From Dictyobacter kobayashii (lineage in GTDB: Bacteria; Chloroflexota; Ktedonobacteria; Ktedonobacterales; Ktedonobacteraceae): a stretch of 64,000 nucleotides of DNA. Positions 48,162 through 57,955 of this stretch are shown here, one piece after another (positions within the stretch are counted from its first letter, which is position 1; each line of letters opens with the position of its first letter). A program made the position numbers and the translations under genes. Below the pieces are notes generated by a model. The model was not told where the DNA came from. It saw only the letters and a program-made list of their open reading frames with translations, and searched no databases. Where the stretch lies: NCBI RefSeq assembly GCF_003967555.1, contig NZ_BIFS01000001.1, forward strand, positions 2,294,001 through 2,358,000, in the 5' to 3' direction.

Positions 48162-48695
48162 CTACTGTGCTACTTCAGCTGTGTCTTTGTTCTCGTCTTT
48201 ACGACGTTTGGTCTTTTCGTAGACCCGGGTTGGGATGATCTCCACGCTACCACCAGCGGCTTCGATCTTGGCCTTTGCAGTCGCAGAAAACTTATGCGCA
48301 TGCACGGTTAGAGCACGATCGATTTCGCCATCACCAAGGATTTTGATTAAACCCTTGCCCTGAGCAGGAGTCACGAGACCCTGGGACGCCAGATCCTCAG
48401 GACGTACCTGAGCACCACCATCGAACAACTCGAGGTCTACAATGTTAATAATAGTATATTCATCTTGGAAAACGGAACTACCATTGCCAAGACCACGTAC
48501 GAATGGTAAACGCTTGTTGAGACGTGTCTGACCGCCATTGAATGAACGGTTGACATGCCCACCAGTACGTGCCTTCTGTCCTTTTGTACCACGGCCAGCG
48601 GTCTTACCACGACCGGAACCGTGACCACGTCCAACGCGGCGCTCTGTCTTGTGAGAACCGGGAGCGGGTCGCAAATCAGAGAGTTTCACTGACAA
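48162..48695 (-). CDS. rplO: 50S ribosomal protein L15
   Basis: A 177-residue L15 (KLSDLRPAPGSHKTERRVGR; the GHGSGRGKTAGRGTKGQKAR segment; KFSATAKAKIEAAGGSVEII). A Lys/Glu-rich tail makes it about 25-30 residues longer than usual. Its start overlaps the rpmD end by 20 bp. Confidence 0.97.
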   Translation of the reverse strand: MSVKLSDLRPAPGSHKTERRVGRGHGSGRGKTAGRGTKGQKARTGGHVNRSFNGGQTRLNKRLPFVRGLGNGSSVFQDEYTIINIVDLELFDGGAQVRPEDLASQGLVTPAQGKGLIKILGDGEIDRALTVHAHKFSATAKAKIEAAGGSVEIIPTRVYEKTKRRKDENKDTAEVAQ

Positions 48696-48870
48696 TCTCC
48701 TCTACTTGAAGCAGGTGACTCACCTTGCGAATCATACCACGCACTGCTGGCTGATCTTCATGCTCAACAGTGTGCTGCAGTTTGCGCAAGCCCAGAGCCT
48801 GAATGGTTGCCTTCTGATCTTTTGGGTAGCCGATAGAGCTTCTGACCCATTTTACACGCAATTTTGCCAT
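48676..48870 (-). CDS. rpmD: 50S ribosomal protein L30
   Basis: A 64-residue L30 (KLRVKWVRSSIGYPKDQKAT; LGLRKLQHTVEHEDQPAVRG). The standard position between rpsE and rplO. Confidence 0.96.
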   Translation of the reverse strand: MAKLRVKWVRSSIGYPKDQKATIQALGLRKLQHTVEHEDQPAVRGMIRKVSHLLQVEEIVSETL

Positions 48871-48875
48871 TTTCT

Positions 48876-49580
48876 CTAACTCCTAGAACGGCGGTCGCCG
48901 CCACGGTCGCCGCCACCGCGACGATCGCCACCGCGATCTCCACCACGGCGGTCACCACCACGTTCGCGGCGGTTCGAAACCGCGCGGCTCTCACGGATCT
49001 CTTCTTCACGGGCGGCACGGGCGGCTGCGGCCTGCTCAGCGGCGGCTGCAGTTGCAGCGGCCAGCTGCTCAGCACGTTTCTTACCCAAAAGCTCAACAAC
49101 GGTTTTGCCACGACGAGCGGCCTCAGCATCGGCTGAACGCAGCTCACGCAGGCCAGCGATACAGGCCTGAACGGTGTTTGCTTTGTTGGTGCTTCCCAGG
49201 GTCTTGGTCAGGATGTCACGGACACCAGCTGATTCCATAACCGCACGTACAGCACCACCAGCGATAACACCTGTACCAGGAGCAGCTGGCTTCAGCAGAA
49301 CTTCGGATGCGCCGAAGTTAGCCAGGACGGCGAAAGGAATGGTTGTGCCAGTCAGGGGGACTTCGACCAGGTGTTTCTTGGCATCCTCAACACCCTTACG
49401 AATAGCCTCTGTGTATTCGCCAGCTTTACCGAAACCATAGCCCACATGCCCGTTGCGATCACCAACCACAACCAGAGCACGAATGCTAAACCGTCGGCCA
49501 CCTTTCACCACCTTGGAGACGCGGCTTACTTCTACCACTGTCTCTTCAAGGTTCAGTTTTGAAGCATCTATTCTTGCCAT
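48876..49580 (-). CDS. rpsE: 30S ribosomal protein S5 with Arg/Gly tail
   Basis: A 234-residue S5; typical length is about 165-170. The core has [37 protein letters not shown] and [20 protein letters not shown]. After residue about 190 a tail of RGG/DRRGG repeats ([20 protein letters not shown]) is present, resembling an RNA-binding RGG box. S5 acts in decoding accuracy. Confidence 0.96.
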   Translation of the reverse strand: MARIDASKLNLEETVVEVSRVSKVVKGGRRFSIRALVVVGDRNGHVGYGFGKAGEYTEAIRKGVEDAKKHLVEVPLTGTTIPFAVLANFGASEVLLKPAAPGTGVIAGGAVRAVMESAGVRDILTKTLGSTNKANTVQACIAGLRELRSADAEAARRGKTVVELLGKKRAEQLAAATAAAAEQAAAARAAREEEIRESRAVSNRRERGGDRRGGDRGGDRRGGGDRGGDRRSRS

Positions 49581-49650
49581 TTTTTCTGTATTACTCCTCT
49601 AAATTCACGCGCGCTTTTCTAGTACACGCATGAAAGGTTGCCTCGTGGGC

Positions 49651-50208
49651 CTAGAAATCCAGACCGCCCTCACGAGCGCCTTCAGCAAGTGCAGCGACTC
49701 GTCCATGATAGGCATAGCCACCACGATCAAAGACAACCTGGGCGATACCCTTCTCTTTGGCACGCTGGGCGACAATTTTACCTACTTCGCGTGCCAGCGC
49801 AACCTTGCGGTTATTGGCAATGCCAGCAAGCTGCTCAACAGGAGTCTTCTTTTCTTTCTTCTCTGTGACCGGCTGTGCTGCGCGAGACTGCTTCGCACCT
49901 TTGCCCTTTTTAGCAGGGGCTTCAGTGGCGGCCTCAACAACCTCGGCCTCAGGAGCGGACTGCTGGGCAGCCTTGTTCTCTTTCGGTGCCGAAGCGGACT
50001 GCTCTGGCTTAAAGTTCTGCAGGCTCTCATCCAGGGATGAGGCCGCGACTAACGTCTGGCCGATGGAGTCGTCTATAATTTGCGCATAGATATGATGTCC
50101 ACTGCGGAAGATATTCAAACGTGGACGTGACGAGGTTCCCTCGAAGTGGCGTCGTATACGCTGGTGCCGCCGCAGCCGCGCCTTGTTGGCTTCAAATCTT
50201 TTAATCAT
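49651..50208 (-). CDS. rplR: 50S ribosomal protein L18 with internal insertion
   Basis: A 185-residue L18; the usual length is about 115-120. Core parts: [20 protein letters not shown] and [13 protein letters not shown], then, after residue about 127, [20 protein letters not shown] and [20 protein letters not shown]. Residues about 66-127 are an Ala/Glu/Lys/Pro-rich low-complexity insertion. The ATG at 50208 is where L18 homology begins; the frame is open to 50370. That ATG overlaps (ATGA) the stop of another small open frame (50205-50339), so coupled translation is possible. L18 binds 5S rRNA. Confidence 0.9.
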   Translation of the reverse strand: MIKRFEANKARLRRHQRIRRHFEGTSSRPRLNIFRSGHHIYAQIIDDSIGQTLVAASSLDESLQNFKPEQSASAPKENKAAQQSAPEAEVVEAATEAPAKKGKGAKQSRAAQPVTEKKEKKTPVEQLAGIANNRKVALAREVGKIVAQRAKEKGIAQVVFDRGGYAYHGRVAALAEGAREGGLDF

Positions 50209-50636
50209 AGCTTCATCACAAAAGATATAGGGCTCATCTTTGCTTGATACAAAGAGGCAATCTTTTGCAATTCCCCTTTCTTTGGATACGCGCTGCCCGA
50301 AGGAGTAGGGAGCGACGTGGTCGGCACTACGTCTCTCATAATACATTCCTTCATTGTCGCGTTTTGACACAATGCTGGATTACATGATCTGGCGACTGGT
50401 CTATTGGCATTTTCATTCAGACAGCGGGCAGTAGAACGCGGGCTGTTGAGAGCATGCACAACCAGGCGCGCAGGCGAAAAATGGATGGGCTATAAACTTT
50501 AACCCACACCATAGTATCACACTCTGGCTATTGTCGCGAGTTTTCTCGCCAACGCATAGACAGAAAGTCGCATCCGCACACAATCTATCCAGTAGCCCCT
50601 GGATAGATTGTAACACGGACACGAAAGGATGGGGTC
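50209..50636 (-). other. 428-bp gap splitting the spc cluster
   Basis: Between rplF and rplR, which normally touch. On the minus strand a perfect 12-bp hairpin (50581-50592 with 50599-50610, CTATCCAG core) directly follows the rplF stop. A TGTGATACT extended -10-like box is at about 50512-50520. A possible 44-codon frame (50339 down to 50205) preceded by GAAGGA ends at the rplR start; it matches nothing known. It may be an internal terminator/promoter point or leader. Confidence 0.45.
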
Positions 50637-51212
50637 TTACTTCTTCTTACCGCCGACTTTACCAGCTTTACCAGCTTTACGTCGAATCTTCTCACCGGCA
50701 TAGCGAATACCTTTGCCTTTGTAAGGCTCGGGCTTACGTACACGGCGAATATCAGCAGCGACAGCGCCAACCAGCTGCTTATCGATACCACTGACACTGA
50801 TCCTGGTCGCTTTGGTCGCGGCATCAACACCATCTACAGAGAGGGTAACACCAGCAGGTGCCTGTACCTCAATAGGATGTGAGTAGCCAACCAGGATGAC
50901 CAGGTTGTTGCCAACTTTGTTGGCACGGTAACCAACACCATGGATCTCCAGTGACTTCGTATAACCTGTGGTTACACCGACCACCATGTTGTTGACCAGG
51001 GTACGATACAGGCCATGCTTTGCGCGATGTTCGCGGGCATCCGAAGGACGGGAAACCGTCAACTGGCCATCCTCGAGCTTTAAGCTCAGCTCGGGATCGA
51101 CCTGCTGTGACAACTCACCCTTGGGACCTTTGACAGTCACATAGTTACCGTCTGTCCATTTCACCTCTACTTTTGGTGGGACAGCGATTGGAGCACGTCC
51201 AATACGAGACAT
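50637..51212 (-). CDS. rplF: 50S ribosomal protein L6
   Basis: A 191-residue L6 ([54 protein letters not shown]). The tail [14 protein letters not shown] is slightly longer than usual. The ATG at 51212 follows GGGAGG by 6 nt; the frame is open to 51257 and overlaps rpsH. Confidence 0.96.
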   Translation of the reverse strand: MSRIGRAPIAVPPKVEVKWTDGNYVTVKGPKGELSQQVDPELSLKLEDGQLTVSRPSDAREHRAKHGLYRTLVNNMVVGVTTGYTKSLEIHGVGYRANKVGNNLVILVGYSHPIEVQAPAGVTLSVDGVDAATKATRISVSGIDKQLVGAVAADIRRVRKPEPYKGKGIRYAGEKIRRKAGKAGKVGGKKK

Positions 51213-51225
51213 TTGATACCTCCCT

Positions 51226-51621
51226 CTACCAAACGTAGCAGATGACTTCGCCGCCAAGACCCTGCTTGTAAGCGTTCGAACCGGTCATCAAGCCCTTTGG
51301 TGTCGAAAGAATCGCCACTCCCAGTCCACCACGGACACGGGGGATGTTGGCCTGCTTGGTATATACACGCAGACCCGGTTTGCTCACGCGCTTCAACTGC
51401 GTTACGACGGGCTTTTTCTCCACATAACGCAATGTCAAACGCAGAGTACCCTGCGGATTATCTTTCAGGATCTCGATGTCCTTAACATAGCCTTCTTCTT
51501 TGAGCACGCGCGCAAGACTCAGCTTCATTTTCGATGCTGGGATTAATACGCGAGTATGTCGTGCTGTGGCCGCATTACGAATGCGCGTAAGCATATCCGC
51601 AATGGGATCAGTCATATTCAT
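51226..51621 (-). CDS. rpsH: 30S ribosomal protein S8
   Basis: A 131-residue S8 ([49 protein letters not shown] end). ATG 51621 after GGAGGAAC. S8 is the usual translational repressor of the spc operon in enteric bacteria. Confidence 0.97.
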   Translation of the reverse strand: MNMTDPIADMLTRIRNAATARHTRVLIPASKMKLSLARVLKEEGYVKDIEILKDNPQGTLRLTLRYVEKKPVVTQLKRVSKPGLRVYTKQANIPRVRGGLGVAILSTPKGLMTGSNAYKQGLGGEVICYVW

Positions 51622-51699
51622 GGATGTTCCTCCATCATCACATAGCAGTCAAAGCCCCTGGCTTTCTTGCTACATGTCCTTTCCTCTTCGCTCGCGATT

Positions 51700-51885
51700 C
51701 TACCAGCTCGATTTAGTCACACCGGGCAGCTCACCGCGTAACGCACGCTCGCGGAAGCAGATACGGCAGAGACCGAATTTGCGCATATATGCACGAGGTC
51801 GGCCGCAGACCTGGCAGCGGTTATGCTGCTGCACCTTGAAACGGGGCTTGCGCTGCGACTTCACAATCATTGAAATTTTTGCCAT
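51700..51885 (-). CDS. rpsN: 30S ribosomal protein S14, zinc type
   Basis: A 61-residue S14 of the short, zinc-binding type (type Z): [20 protein letters not shown] gives the CxxC-x12-CxxC site. Ends GVTKSSW as usual. Confidence 0.96.
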   Translation of the reverse strand: MAKISMIVKSQRKPRFKVQQHNRCQVCGRPRAYMRKFGLCRICFRERALRGELPGVTKSSW

Positions 51886-51899
51886 TCCGCCCTCCAGCG

Positions 51900-52442
51900 T
51901 TACTTCTTAAAGGGCATGCCCATCAATGCGAGCAGCCGTCGCCCTTCCTGATCCGATTTCGCTGTCGTGACGATGGTAATCTCCATACCGCGCAGCTTAT
52001 CAATTTTGTCGTAATCGATCTCAGGAAAGACCAGTTGTTCACGCAAGCCCAATGTATAATTGCCGCGTCCGTCGAATGCATCCGGGGAAATGCCCTGGAA
52101 GTCGCGGATACGTGGCAGGGCCACGTTCAGTAATTTATCCAGGAAGTAGTCCATGCGGTCACCGCGCAGAGTTACCATACAGCCAATCTGCATACCTTCA
52201 CGTAGTTTGAAGGCGGCAACGGACTTCTTGGCGCGGGTGATCACCGGGCGCTGCCCGGTGATTGCGGCCAGGTCGGCAACGGCTGCATCCATCGCTTTTG
52301 CGTTCTGGATGACCTCGCCCATGCCGATATTGACGACTACTTTGTGAATGCCTGGAACCTGCATCGGATTATCATAGTTGAACTCTTTCTGCAGGGCAGG
52401 TACAACTTCCTGGCGATAGCGTTCTTTAAATGCTGTTGCCAT
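51900..52442 (-). CDS. rplE: 50S ribosomal protein L5
   Basis: A 180-residue L5 ([60 protein letters not shown]). Binds 5S rRNA with L18 and L25. Standard length. Confidence 0.97.
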   Translation of the reverse strand: MATAFKERYRQEVVPALQKEFNYDNPMQVPGIHKVVVNIGMGEVIQNAKAMDAAVADLAAITGQRPVITRAKKSVAAFKLREGMQIGCMVTLRGDRMDYFLDKLLNVALPRIRDFQGISPDAFDGRGNYTLGLREQLVFPEIDYDKIDKLRGMEITIVTTAKSDQEGRRLLALMGMPFKK

Positions 52443-52447
52443 AATTC

Positions 52448-52834
52448 TTAACTCCTCGTGTTATCTGCAATAGCCTTATGGCATTTTTTGCATATACGCA
52501 CAGGACGTTCCTTCTGGTCGGCCCCGAGAGGACGACGCTCGATGGACACACGAGTTTGTTCGCCGCACTCTGTGCAGATTAACATGACGTTCGAGACATG
52601 CAAAGGCATAGCCTTCTCAATCACACCGCCCTGCCGTGTCTGGCCCTGTGGGCGGATATGCTTCTTCACAACGTTCAGGCCCTCAACGATGACCTTGTTA
52701 GTCTGTGGAAGTGCCCGTGAAACCGTTCCGTCTTTCCCTCTATCCTTGCCGGTCAGAATGCGAACTTTGTCGCCCTTCTTAATGTTCATTTTGGCAAGGT
52801 GGAGAGGCTTTTTATCTTTTAAATGTGTTGCCAT
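52448..52834 (-). CDS. rplX: 50S ribosomal protein L24 with zinc-ribbon-like C-terminus
   Basis: A 128-residue L24: KOW motif ([20 protein letters not shown]), then [17 protein letters not shown] and [19 protein letters not shown]. The C-terminal CTEC ... CKKC pair could bind zinc. An extra 14 residues precede the usual MNIKKGDKV start; GGGGAAG before ATG 52834 supports the longer form. Confidence 0.96.
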   Translation of the reverse strand: MATHLKDKKPLHLAKMNIKKGDKVRILTGKDRGKDGTVSRALPQTNKVIVEGLNVVKKHIRPQGQTRQGGVIEKAMPLHVSNVMLICTECGEQTRVSIERRPLGADQKERPVRICKKCHKAIADNTRS

Positions 52835-52845
52835 CTTCTTCCCCG

Positions 52846-53214
52846 TTAGAGCACTTCAGGTGCGAGCGAAACAAGTCGTGTGAAGTTCTTCTCACGCAAT
52901 TCGCGGGCCACCGGGCCAAAGATACGCGTACCACGTGGGTTATTACCAGCGGCAATAATCACGGCAGCGTTCTCATCAAAACGAATATGCGAGCCATCGG
53001 GGCGTGAGTACTCTTTCGAGACACGCACCACAACAGCGTTAACGACATCGCCCTTTTTAACCTGTCCATTTGGCGTGGCCTGCTTTACAGAGGCCTTAAT
53101 CACATCGCCAACTGTGGCATAGCGTTTGGAAGAACCACTCATAACGCGAATGCACATAATTTCTTTTGCGCCAGTGTTGTCGGCGACTTTCAGGCGTGTT
53201 TGTGGCTGAATCAT
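52846..53214 (-). CDS. rplN: 50S ribosomal protein L14
   Basis: A 122-residue L14 ([60 protein letters not shown]). Standard size and place between rpsQ and rplX. Confidence 0.97.
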   Translation of the reverse strand: MIQPQTRLKVADNTGAKEIMCIRVMSGSSKRYATVGDVIKASVKQATPNGQVKKGDVVNAVVVRVSKEYSRPDGSHIRFDENAAVIIAAGNNPRGTRIFGPVARELREKNFTRLVSLAPEVL

Positions 53215-53227
53215 CTGTCAAAACTCC

Positions 53228-53608
53228 CTATTCCGCCGACTCAGCGGATTCTTCCTGCAGGTTAGGATCGACCTCAGCCACAACTTGTTCCACTGGAACA
53301 ATGCCGGAACCGTATTTCACGATCTCGACCAGGCGCCAGCGCTTCAATTTACTTAGCGGGCGGCTCTCCTCGATACGCACCAGATCGCCTACACTACAAC
53401 TGTTGTCCTCATCATGCGCATAGAAGCGTGTTGTTTGTTTGAACGTACGCTTGTAAATGCGATGTTTCTTCAGGGACTCAACGACGACAACAATCGTCTT
53501 GTCCGCTTTATTGCTGACCACACGGCCGACTTTCTGCTGGCGGCGGCTGGTTTTCTTAGCTGCTGCCAGAGCTTGTTCTGCGGTGATCGCACTGGATTGC
53601 TGTGTCAT
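53228..53608 (-). CDS. rpsQ: 30S ribosomal protein S17, extended
   Basis: A 126-residue S17; normal is about 85. The core is KVGRVVSNKADKTIVVVVES, KTFKQTTRFYAHDE-like, DLVRIEESRPLSKLKRWRLV. It has a 25-residue N-terminal and a 25-residue acidic C-terminal extension (EVDPNLQEESAESAE). Its ATG overlaps the rpmC stop by 1 bp. Confidence 0.96.
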   Translation of the reverse strand: MTQQSSAITAEQALAAAKKTSRRQQKVGRVVSNKADKTIVVVVESLKKHRIYKRTFKQTTRFYAHDEDNSCSVGDLVRIEESRPLSKLKRWRLVEIVKYGSGIVPVEQVVAEVDPNLQEESAESAE

Positions 53609-53817
53609 TATTGCTCATTCTCCAATACGGTTAGGCGATGCAGGAGGCGCGCAATGTCTTTACGCGTCTGTGCAAACACGCGGCTGTTTTTCACTTCACC
53701 ACGCTGCTGTTGCAAACGGAGGTTGAACAGTTTCAGGCGCAACTCTTTTACCTGGTTCTGCGCCTCGCCAGCCGATAATTCGGAAACTTCTTTACGGCGG
53801 TCATTAAGCTTCGACAC
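53608..53817 (-). CDS. rpmC: 50S ribosomal protein L29
   Basis: A 69-residue L29 (two-helix protein at the peptide exit: [40 protein letters not shown]). Overlaps rplP by 14 bp and rpsQ by 1 bp, indicating tight coupling. Confidence 0.96.
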   Translation of the reverse strand: MSKLNDRRKEVSELSAGEAQNQVKELRLKLFNLRLQQQRGEVKNSRVFAQTRKDIARLLHRLTVLENEQ

Positions 53818-54235
53818 TCTCCGCCTCCCCTCGTGTAATAAAGCGTGTTCTCACAGGCAATTTGTGACCAGCCAGGCGCACAGCTTCTTTTGCAATCTCT
53901 TCGCTGACGCCGCCGATCTCAAAAATGATGCGGCCCGGTTTAACGACCGCTACCCAGTGATCCACAGCACCTTTACCGCTACCCATACGGGTTTCGGCAG
54001 GCTTGGCAGTGATAGGCTTGTCAGGGAATACACGGATCCACACTTTACCACCACGCTTCATGAAGCGGGTGAGTGCAATACGTGCGGACTCGATCTGACG
54101 AGCCTCCATCCAGCAGGCTTCCATGGCCTGCAGACCATATTCGCCGAAAGAGAGAGTACTGCCGCGATGGGCCTCGCCTTTCATACGTCCACGGTGCTGT
54201 CGACGGTATTTTGTACGTGATGGTGCCAGTAACAT
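53804..54235 (-). CDS. rplP: 50S ribosomal protein L16
   Basis: A 143-residue L16 ([60 protein letters not shown]). Lies near the A-site finger and is needed for peptidyl-transferase activity. Confidence 0.97.
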   Translation of the reverse strand: MLLAPSRTKYRRQHRGRMKGEAHRGSTLSFGEYGLQAMEACWMEARQIESARIALTRFMKRGGKVWIRVFPDKPITAKPAETRMGSGKGAVDHWVAVVKPGRIIFEIGGVSEEIAKEAVRLAGHKLPVRTRFITRGEAESVEA

Positions 54236-54249
54236 GGCTTAGCTCTCCT

Positions 54250-55302
54250 CTACTCGCTCTGAGTGGCCCCGGTATCCGGCGTCGACGGTGTGGTCTCTGC
54301 AGGAGTTACTGCTGGTGCAGTGCTCTCGCTGACAGGTGTCTGCTCAGGACGTGGCTGACGGGGTGGACGCTGGGGTCGATCACCTTGTGGGCGAGGACCG
54401 CGGTCTCCACCTTGCGGACGTGGACTGCGCTCACCTTGTGGACGGTCGCCTGCTGGTCTGGGTGGACGCTGGGGTCGATCACCTTGTGGGCGAGGACCGC
54501 GGTCTCCACCGCGCGGACGATCTCCTGGTGTACGTGGACCGCGATCTGCGCCTTGTGGGCGTTCACCGCGTCCGCGACGCTCACCACCGCGACGGTCACC
54601 ACGATCACGTGGTGCGAAATTCTGTTGCGCGGCGGCTTCCACCTGAGCCTCAGCTAATTCACGACGCTTGCTGGGCAGGATGTCACCTTTGTAGATCCAC
54701 ACTTTGATGCCGATAACACCAAATGTTGTGTGGGCCTCTGTCTGACCATAATCGATGTCGGCACGCAGGGTCTGCAACGGAACGCTTCCTTCGACTTCTT
54801 TCTCAGTTCGCGCAATTTCCGCACCACCCAGGCGACCACCACAGATCACTTTGATTCCTTTTGCATTGGCGCGCATTGATTTCTGCACGGCCTGCTTCAT
54901 AGCGCGACGGAATGAAACGCGCTTTTCGAGCTGCTCGGCAATACTACGACCGACCAGGAAGGCATCCAGTTCCGGCTGGCGGATCTCGATGATATCCATG
55001 CGCACGCGGCGCTTTTTGGTCTTGGTCTCGAGAAGGTTGCGCAATTTGTCAACTTTCTCTCCACTCTTGCCGATAACAATACCAGGTTTCGCTGTATGTA
55101 CTTTGACCAGTACCTGGTCGGCAGCGGTACGCTCGATCTCAATCTGAGAAACAGAAGCGTTGGCAAGCTCTTTTTTGATGATCTGGCGAATTTTGAAATC
55201 CTCCGCCAGGATATCTTTATAATCACGCTCGGCATACCAGCGAGACTGCCATCCTCTGACGACGCCGAGTCTGAACCCATTGGGATGCACTTTATGTCCC
55301 AA
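54250..55302 (-). CDS. rpsC: 30S ribosomal protein S3 with repetitive C-terminal tail
   Basis: A 350-residue S3; usual length 210-240. Residues 1-220 are standard: [22 protein letters not shown] motif [20 protein letters not shown], and [20 protein letters not shown]. From about 225 a 125-residue Arg/Gly/Pro/Asp-rich tail built on [10 protein letters not shown] and [10 protein letters not shown] units follows, ending with a Thr/Ser/Pro stretch. S3 forms part of the mRNA entry channel and helicase. Confidence 0.96.
   Translation of the reverse strand: MGHKVHPNGFRLGVVRGWQSRWYAERDYKDILAEDFKIRQIIKKELANASVSQIEIERTAADQVLVKVHTAKPGIVIGKSGEKVDKLRNLLETKTKKRRVRMDIIEIRQPELDAFLVGRSIAEQLEKRVSFRRAMKQAVQKSMRANAKGIKVICGGRLGGAEIARTEKEVEGSVPLQTLRADIDYGQTEAHTTFGVIGIKVWIYKGDILPSKRRELAEAQVEAAAQQNFAPRDRGDRRGGERRGRGERPQGADRGPRTPGDRPRGGDRGPRPQGDRPQRPPRPAGDRPQGERSPRPQGGDRGPRPQGDRPQRPPRQPRPEQTPVSESTAPAVTPAETTPSTPDTGATQSE
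54361..54510 (-). repeat. 51-bp direct repeat inside the rpsC tail
   Basis: Bases 54361-54411 recur exactly at 54460-54510, 99 bp (33 codons) apart, in frame. They encode [17 protein letters not shown]. Recent internal duplication of a tail unit. Confidence 0.9.
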
Positions 55303-55325
55303 AAGTGTCCTCCTTTTAGTAGTCT

Positions 55326-55676
55326 CTAACGACCAGCGTCTGCCGGATCATCTGAGACAATCACTGTGACATGACAGAAGCGACGTAAAATACGAGCCGC
55401 CCGACCATGTGACCGTGGTTTCACACGTTTAATCCGGAACGAATCATCCGCCACAATATTAAGAATATACAGGTCATCTGGATTGAGATTGTAGTTATTC
55501 TCCGCATTTGCCGCGGCTGAAGCCACTACCTTGCTTACAGGTGTCGCGCCAGCGTTTGGCAAGAACTGGAGAATAGCCAGAGCCTCATTTACCCGAAGCC
55601 CTTTCACCGCGTTCGTAACCAGACGCATCTTGCGCGGCGGAATGCCGATATCTTTTGCAATAGCCCTGACTTGCAT
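55326..55676 (-). CDS. rplV: 50S ribosomal protein L22
   Basis: A 116-residue L22 ([54 protein letters not shown]). The loop reaches the exit tunnel. The ATG at 55676 follows GAGG by 6 nt. Confidence 0.96.
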   Translation of the reverse strand: MQVRAIAKDIGIPPRKMRLVTNAVKGLRVNEALAILQFLPNAGATPVSKVVASAAANAENNYNLNPDDLYILNIVADDSFRIKRVKPRSHGRAARILRRFCHVTVIVSDDPADAGR

Positions 55677-55792
55677 CTCTAACCTCACAATATACCCCGA
55701 GGAAGGGGCACTCTTTGGTCGGCCCCTGGGACAGTCACTTCAGGTCCCTAGTATCCTCGGAGGGCTCACCGCTTGAGCCACTTAACTTACCA

Positions 55793-56080
55793 CTAACGGA
55801 CGTTGGTGGTTTTTTCATTCTTGCCGCCAGCATGGCCACGATAGTGGCGGGTGGGGGCAAATTCACCTAGTTTGTGACCAACCATGTTTTCACTGACGAA
55901 AACTGGTACATGAGTCTTGCCGTTATGGACTCCAATGGTCATCCCAACCATTTCGGGGAAGATCATTGATGCGCGGGACCAGGTCTTGATCACACGGCGG
56001 TCGCCAGTCTTGCGCATAACCAGGATTTTCTTCCTGAGCGACTCATGAATATATGGCCCTTTTTTTCTTGAGCGAGACAT
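55793..56080 (-). CDS. rpsS: 30S ribosomal protein S19
   Basis: A 95-residue S19 ([59 protein letters not shown]). Directly follows rplB (3 bp gap). Confidence 0.97.
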   Translation of the reverse strand: MSRSRKKGPYIHESLRKKILVMRKTGDRRVIKTWSRASMIFPEMVGMTIGVHNGKTHVPVFVSENMVGHKLGEFAPTRHYRGHAGGKNEKTTNVR

Positions 56081-56083
56081 AGA

Positions 56084-56923
56084 TTACTTCCTCCTCCTGC
56101 CTGCATTGCGGCGTCGGACAATGAAGGGGTCCGTTCTCTTGTTTCTGCGAGTCTTGAAGCCCATCGCTGGCTTGCCCCAGGGTGTCTGTGGCTTACCACC
56201 AATAGGTGCGCGACCCTCACCACCACCATGAGGATGGTCACGTGGGTTCATAACAGATCCACGAACGGTTGGACGGCGACCGAGGTGACGTGAACGTCCG
56301 GCCTTACCAATGCTCTGGTTCTCATGGTCAACATTGCCGACCTGACCGATGGTTGCCATACACAGGATATGGACCCGGCGCTGCTCGCCCGAAGGCAAGC
56401 GCAGAAGGGCGTAATCGCCTTCTTTAGCCATCAACTGTGCACCGACACCAGCACCGCGGCAGAGCTGACCACCGCGACCACGCTCCATCTCAATGTTATG
56501 GATTGTGGTACCGGTTGGGATGTTCTTCAGAGGCAGGGCGTTACCAACACGAATGTCGGCTTCCGGGCCAGCCTCAACACGGTCATTAACCTGCAGGCCA
56601 AGAGGAGCGATGATATAACGCTTCTCGCCATCTACATAGTGCAACAGGGCAATGCGCGCTGTACGATTGGGATCATACTCGATCGCTGCCACGCGGGCAG
56701 GAACCCCAAGCTTGTTGCGCTTAAAGTCAATGATACGGTAGGCTCGTTTGGCACCACCACCATGGTGGCGGGTCGTAATCTTACCCTGGTTGTTACGTCC
56801 GGCATGCTTTTTCAGCTTTACCGTCAGAGATTTCTCTGGTCGTGTCTTGGTGATCTCCTCAAAGGTCGATACCGACATACCGCGACGTCCAGGAGATGTT
56901 GGTCGATACTGTCTAGTTGGCAT
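56084..56923 (-). CDS. rplB: 50S ribosomal protein L2
   Basis: A 279-residue L2 ([60 protein letters not shown], which carries the conserved His near the peptidyl-transferase centre). Standard length. Confidence 0.98.
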   Translation of the reverse strand: MPTRQYRPTSPGRRGMSVSTFEEITKTRPEKSLTVKLKKHAGRNNQGKITTRHHGGGAKRAYRIIDFKRNKLGVPARVAAIEYDPNRTARIALLHYVDGEKRYIIAPLGLQVNDRVEAGPEADIRVGNALPLKNIPTGTTIHNIEMERGRGGQLCRGAGVGAQLMAKEGDYALLRLPSGEQRRVHILCMATIGQVGNVDHENQSIGKAGRSRHLGRRPTVRGSVMNPRDHPHGGGEGRAPIGGKPQTPWGKPAMGFKTRRNKRTDPFIVRRRNAGRRRK

Positions 56924-56934
56924 CTCTCAATCCC

Positions 56935-57231
56935 CTATGCCTTTAATGCATCGATTGATTCACCCTTAGCAAGGGTGACAATCGCTTTCTTCCATTCGCG
57001 GGCCTCAACAGGTCGAGGAGCAGCACCACGTCGACGGATCAGTCGTGGCTTGCCAGGCATGCGCAGCACGTTAACCGCTACAACTTTTACGTTGAACAGT
57101 TGCTCAACCGCCCGTCGGACATCAATCTTGTTGGCATTGATTGCCACTTCAAAGGTATACTGGTTTCGCTCTTGCAACTTGACCGATTTCTCGGTCACGA
57201 TACCTCGGCGCAGTATTTCTGTGATCTCCAC
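56935..57231 (-). CDS. rplW: 50S ribosomal protein L23
   Basis: A 98-residue L23 (RGIVTEKSVKLQERNQYTFE; ANKIDVRRAVEQLFNVKVVA). Docking site for trigger factor and SRP at the exit tunnel. Confidence 0.97.
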   Translation of the reverse strand: MEITEILRRGIVTEKSVKLQERNQYTFEVAINANKIDVRRAVEQLFNVKVVAVNVLRMPGKPRLIRRRGAAPRPVEAREWKKAIVTLAKGESIDALKA

Positions 57232-57248
57232 AGTCTCTCCTCCTCGCC

Positions 57249-57950
57249 TTACGCTTCGCTTCCGGCGCTTGTAGCGGCTTCGTCAGCGAGCTTTAAGGTC
57301 GCTTCTTCCGCACTTAAGCCTTCGCCGAAAACCATTTCAATCCAGCGCACGGTTTTCACAGGCATCACTACATAATCATGCTTCAGCAACTCCACAACAT
57401 TAATGGAGGAGACGTGCTGCACTTTGGCGGTCGGAATGTTTCGCGCCGATAATACAACGTTTTCGTCGCGCTGTGGCAACATCATGAGCACTTTTTTGCC
57501 TGCGCTGTTAGGCAATTTGCTCAGGATCGTCAACATGTCTTTGGTTCGAGGAGTATCCAGGACCAGATCCTTCAGGACGATCAAGCTTTCGTTGGCAACT
57601 TTGTCCGATAGGACAGAGCGGATAGCCAGGCGGCGCATTTTCTTAGGTACGTCGTGATGATAAGTATGTGGTCGAGGACCAAATACGGTACCACCGTGAC
57701 GGAACTGTGGCGAACGGGTGCTACCCTGTCGCGCACGGCCTGTTCCTTTTTGCCGATACGGTTTTTTATTTCCGCCAGCTACTTCACTGCGAGTCTTGGT
57801 TGAGGCGTTACCCTGTCGGCGATTAACCAGTTGTGCTGTCACAACCTGGTGGAGAACCGCCATATTTGGGGTGACTCCGAACACCTGCTCGCTCAGTTCG
57901 AGCTGTTCTATGGCCTCACCGGCCAGATTATACACTGTAGTCGAGGGCAT
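57249..57950 (-). CDS. rplD: 50S ribosomal protein L4
   Basis: A 233-residue L4 (RQGNASTKTRSEVAGGNKKP; RQGSTRSPQFRHGGTVFGPR, the tunnel loop; KKMRRLAIRSVLSDKVANES). Slightly longer than usual at the C-terminus (AEEATLKLADEAATSAGSEA). Confidence 0.97.
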   Translation of the reverse strand: MPSTTVYNLAGEAIEQLELSEQVFGVTPNMAVLHQVVTAQLVNRRQGNASTKTRSEVAGGNKKPYRQKGTGRARQGSTRSPQFRHGGTVFGPRPHTYHHDVPKKMRRLAIRSVLSDKVANESLIVLKDLVLDTPRTKDMLTILSKLPNSAGKKVLMMLPQRDENVVLSARNIPTAKVQHVSSINVVELLKHDYVVMPVKTVRWIEMVFGEGLSAEEATLKLADEAATSAGSEA

Positions 57951-57955
57951 TTCGG

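Noticed and set aside
54361..54510. CRISPR-like direct repeats
   Set aside because: The repeats are in frame within rpsC, encode its low-complexity tail, and there are only two exact copies without uniform spacers.
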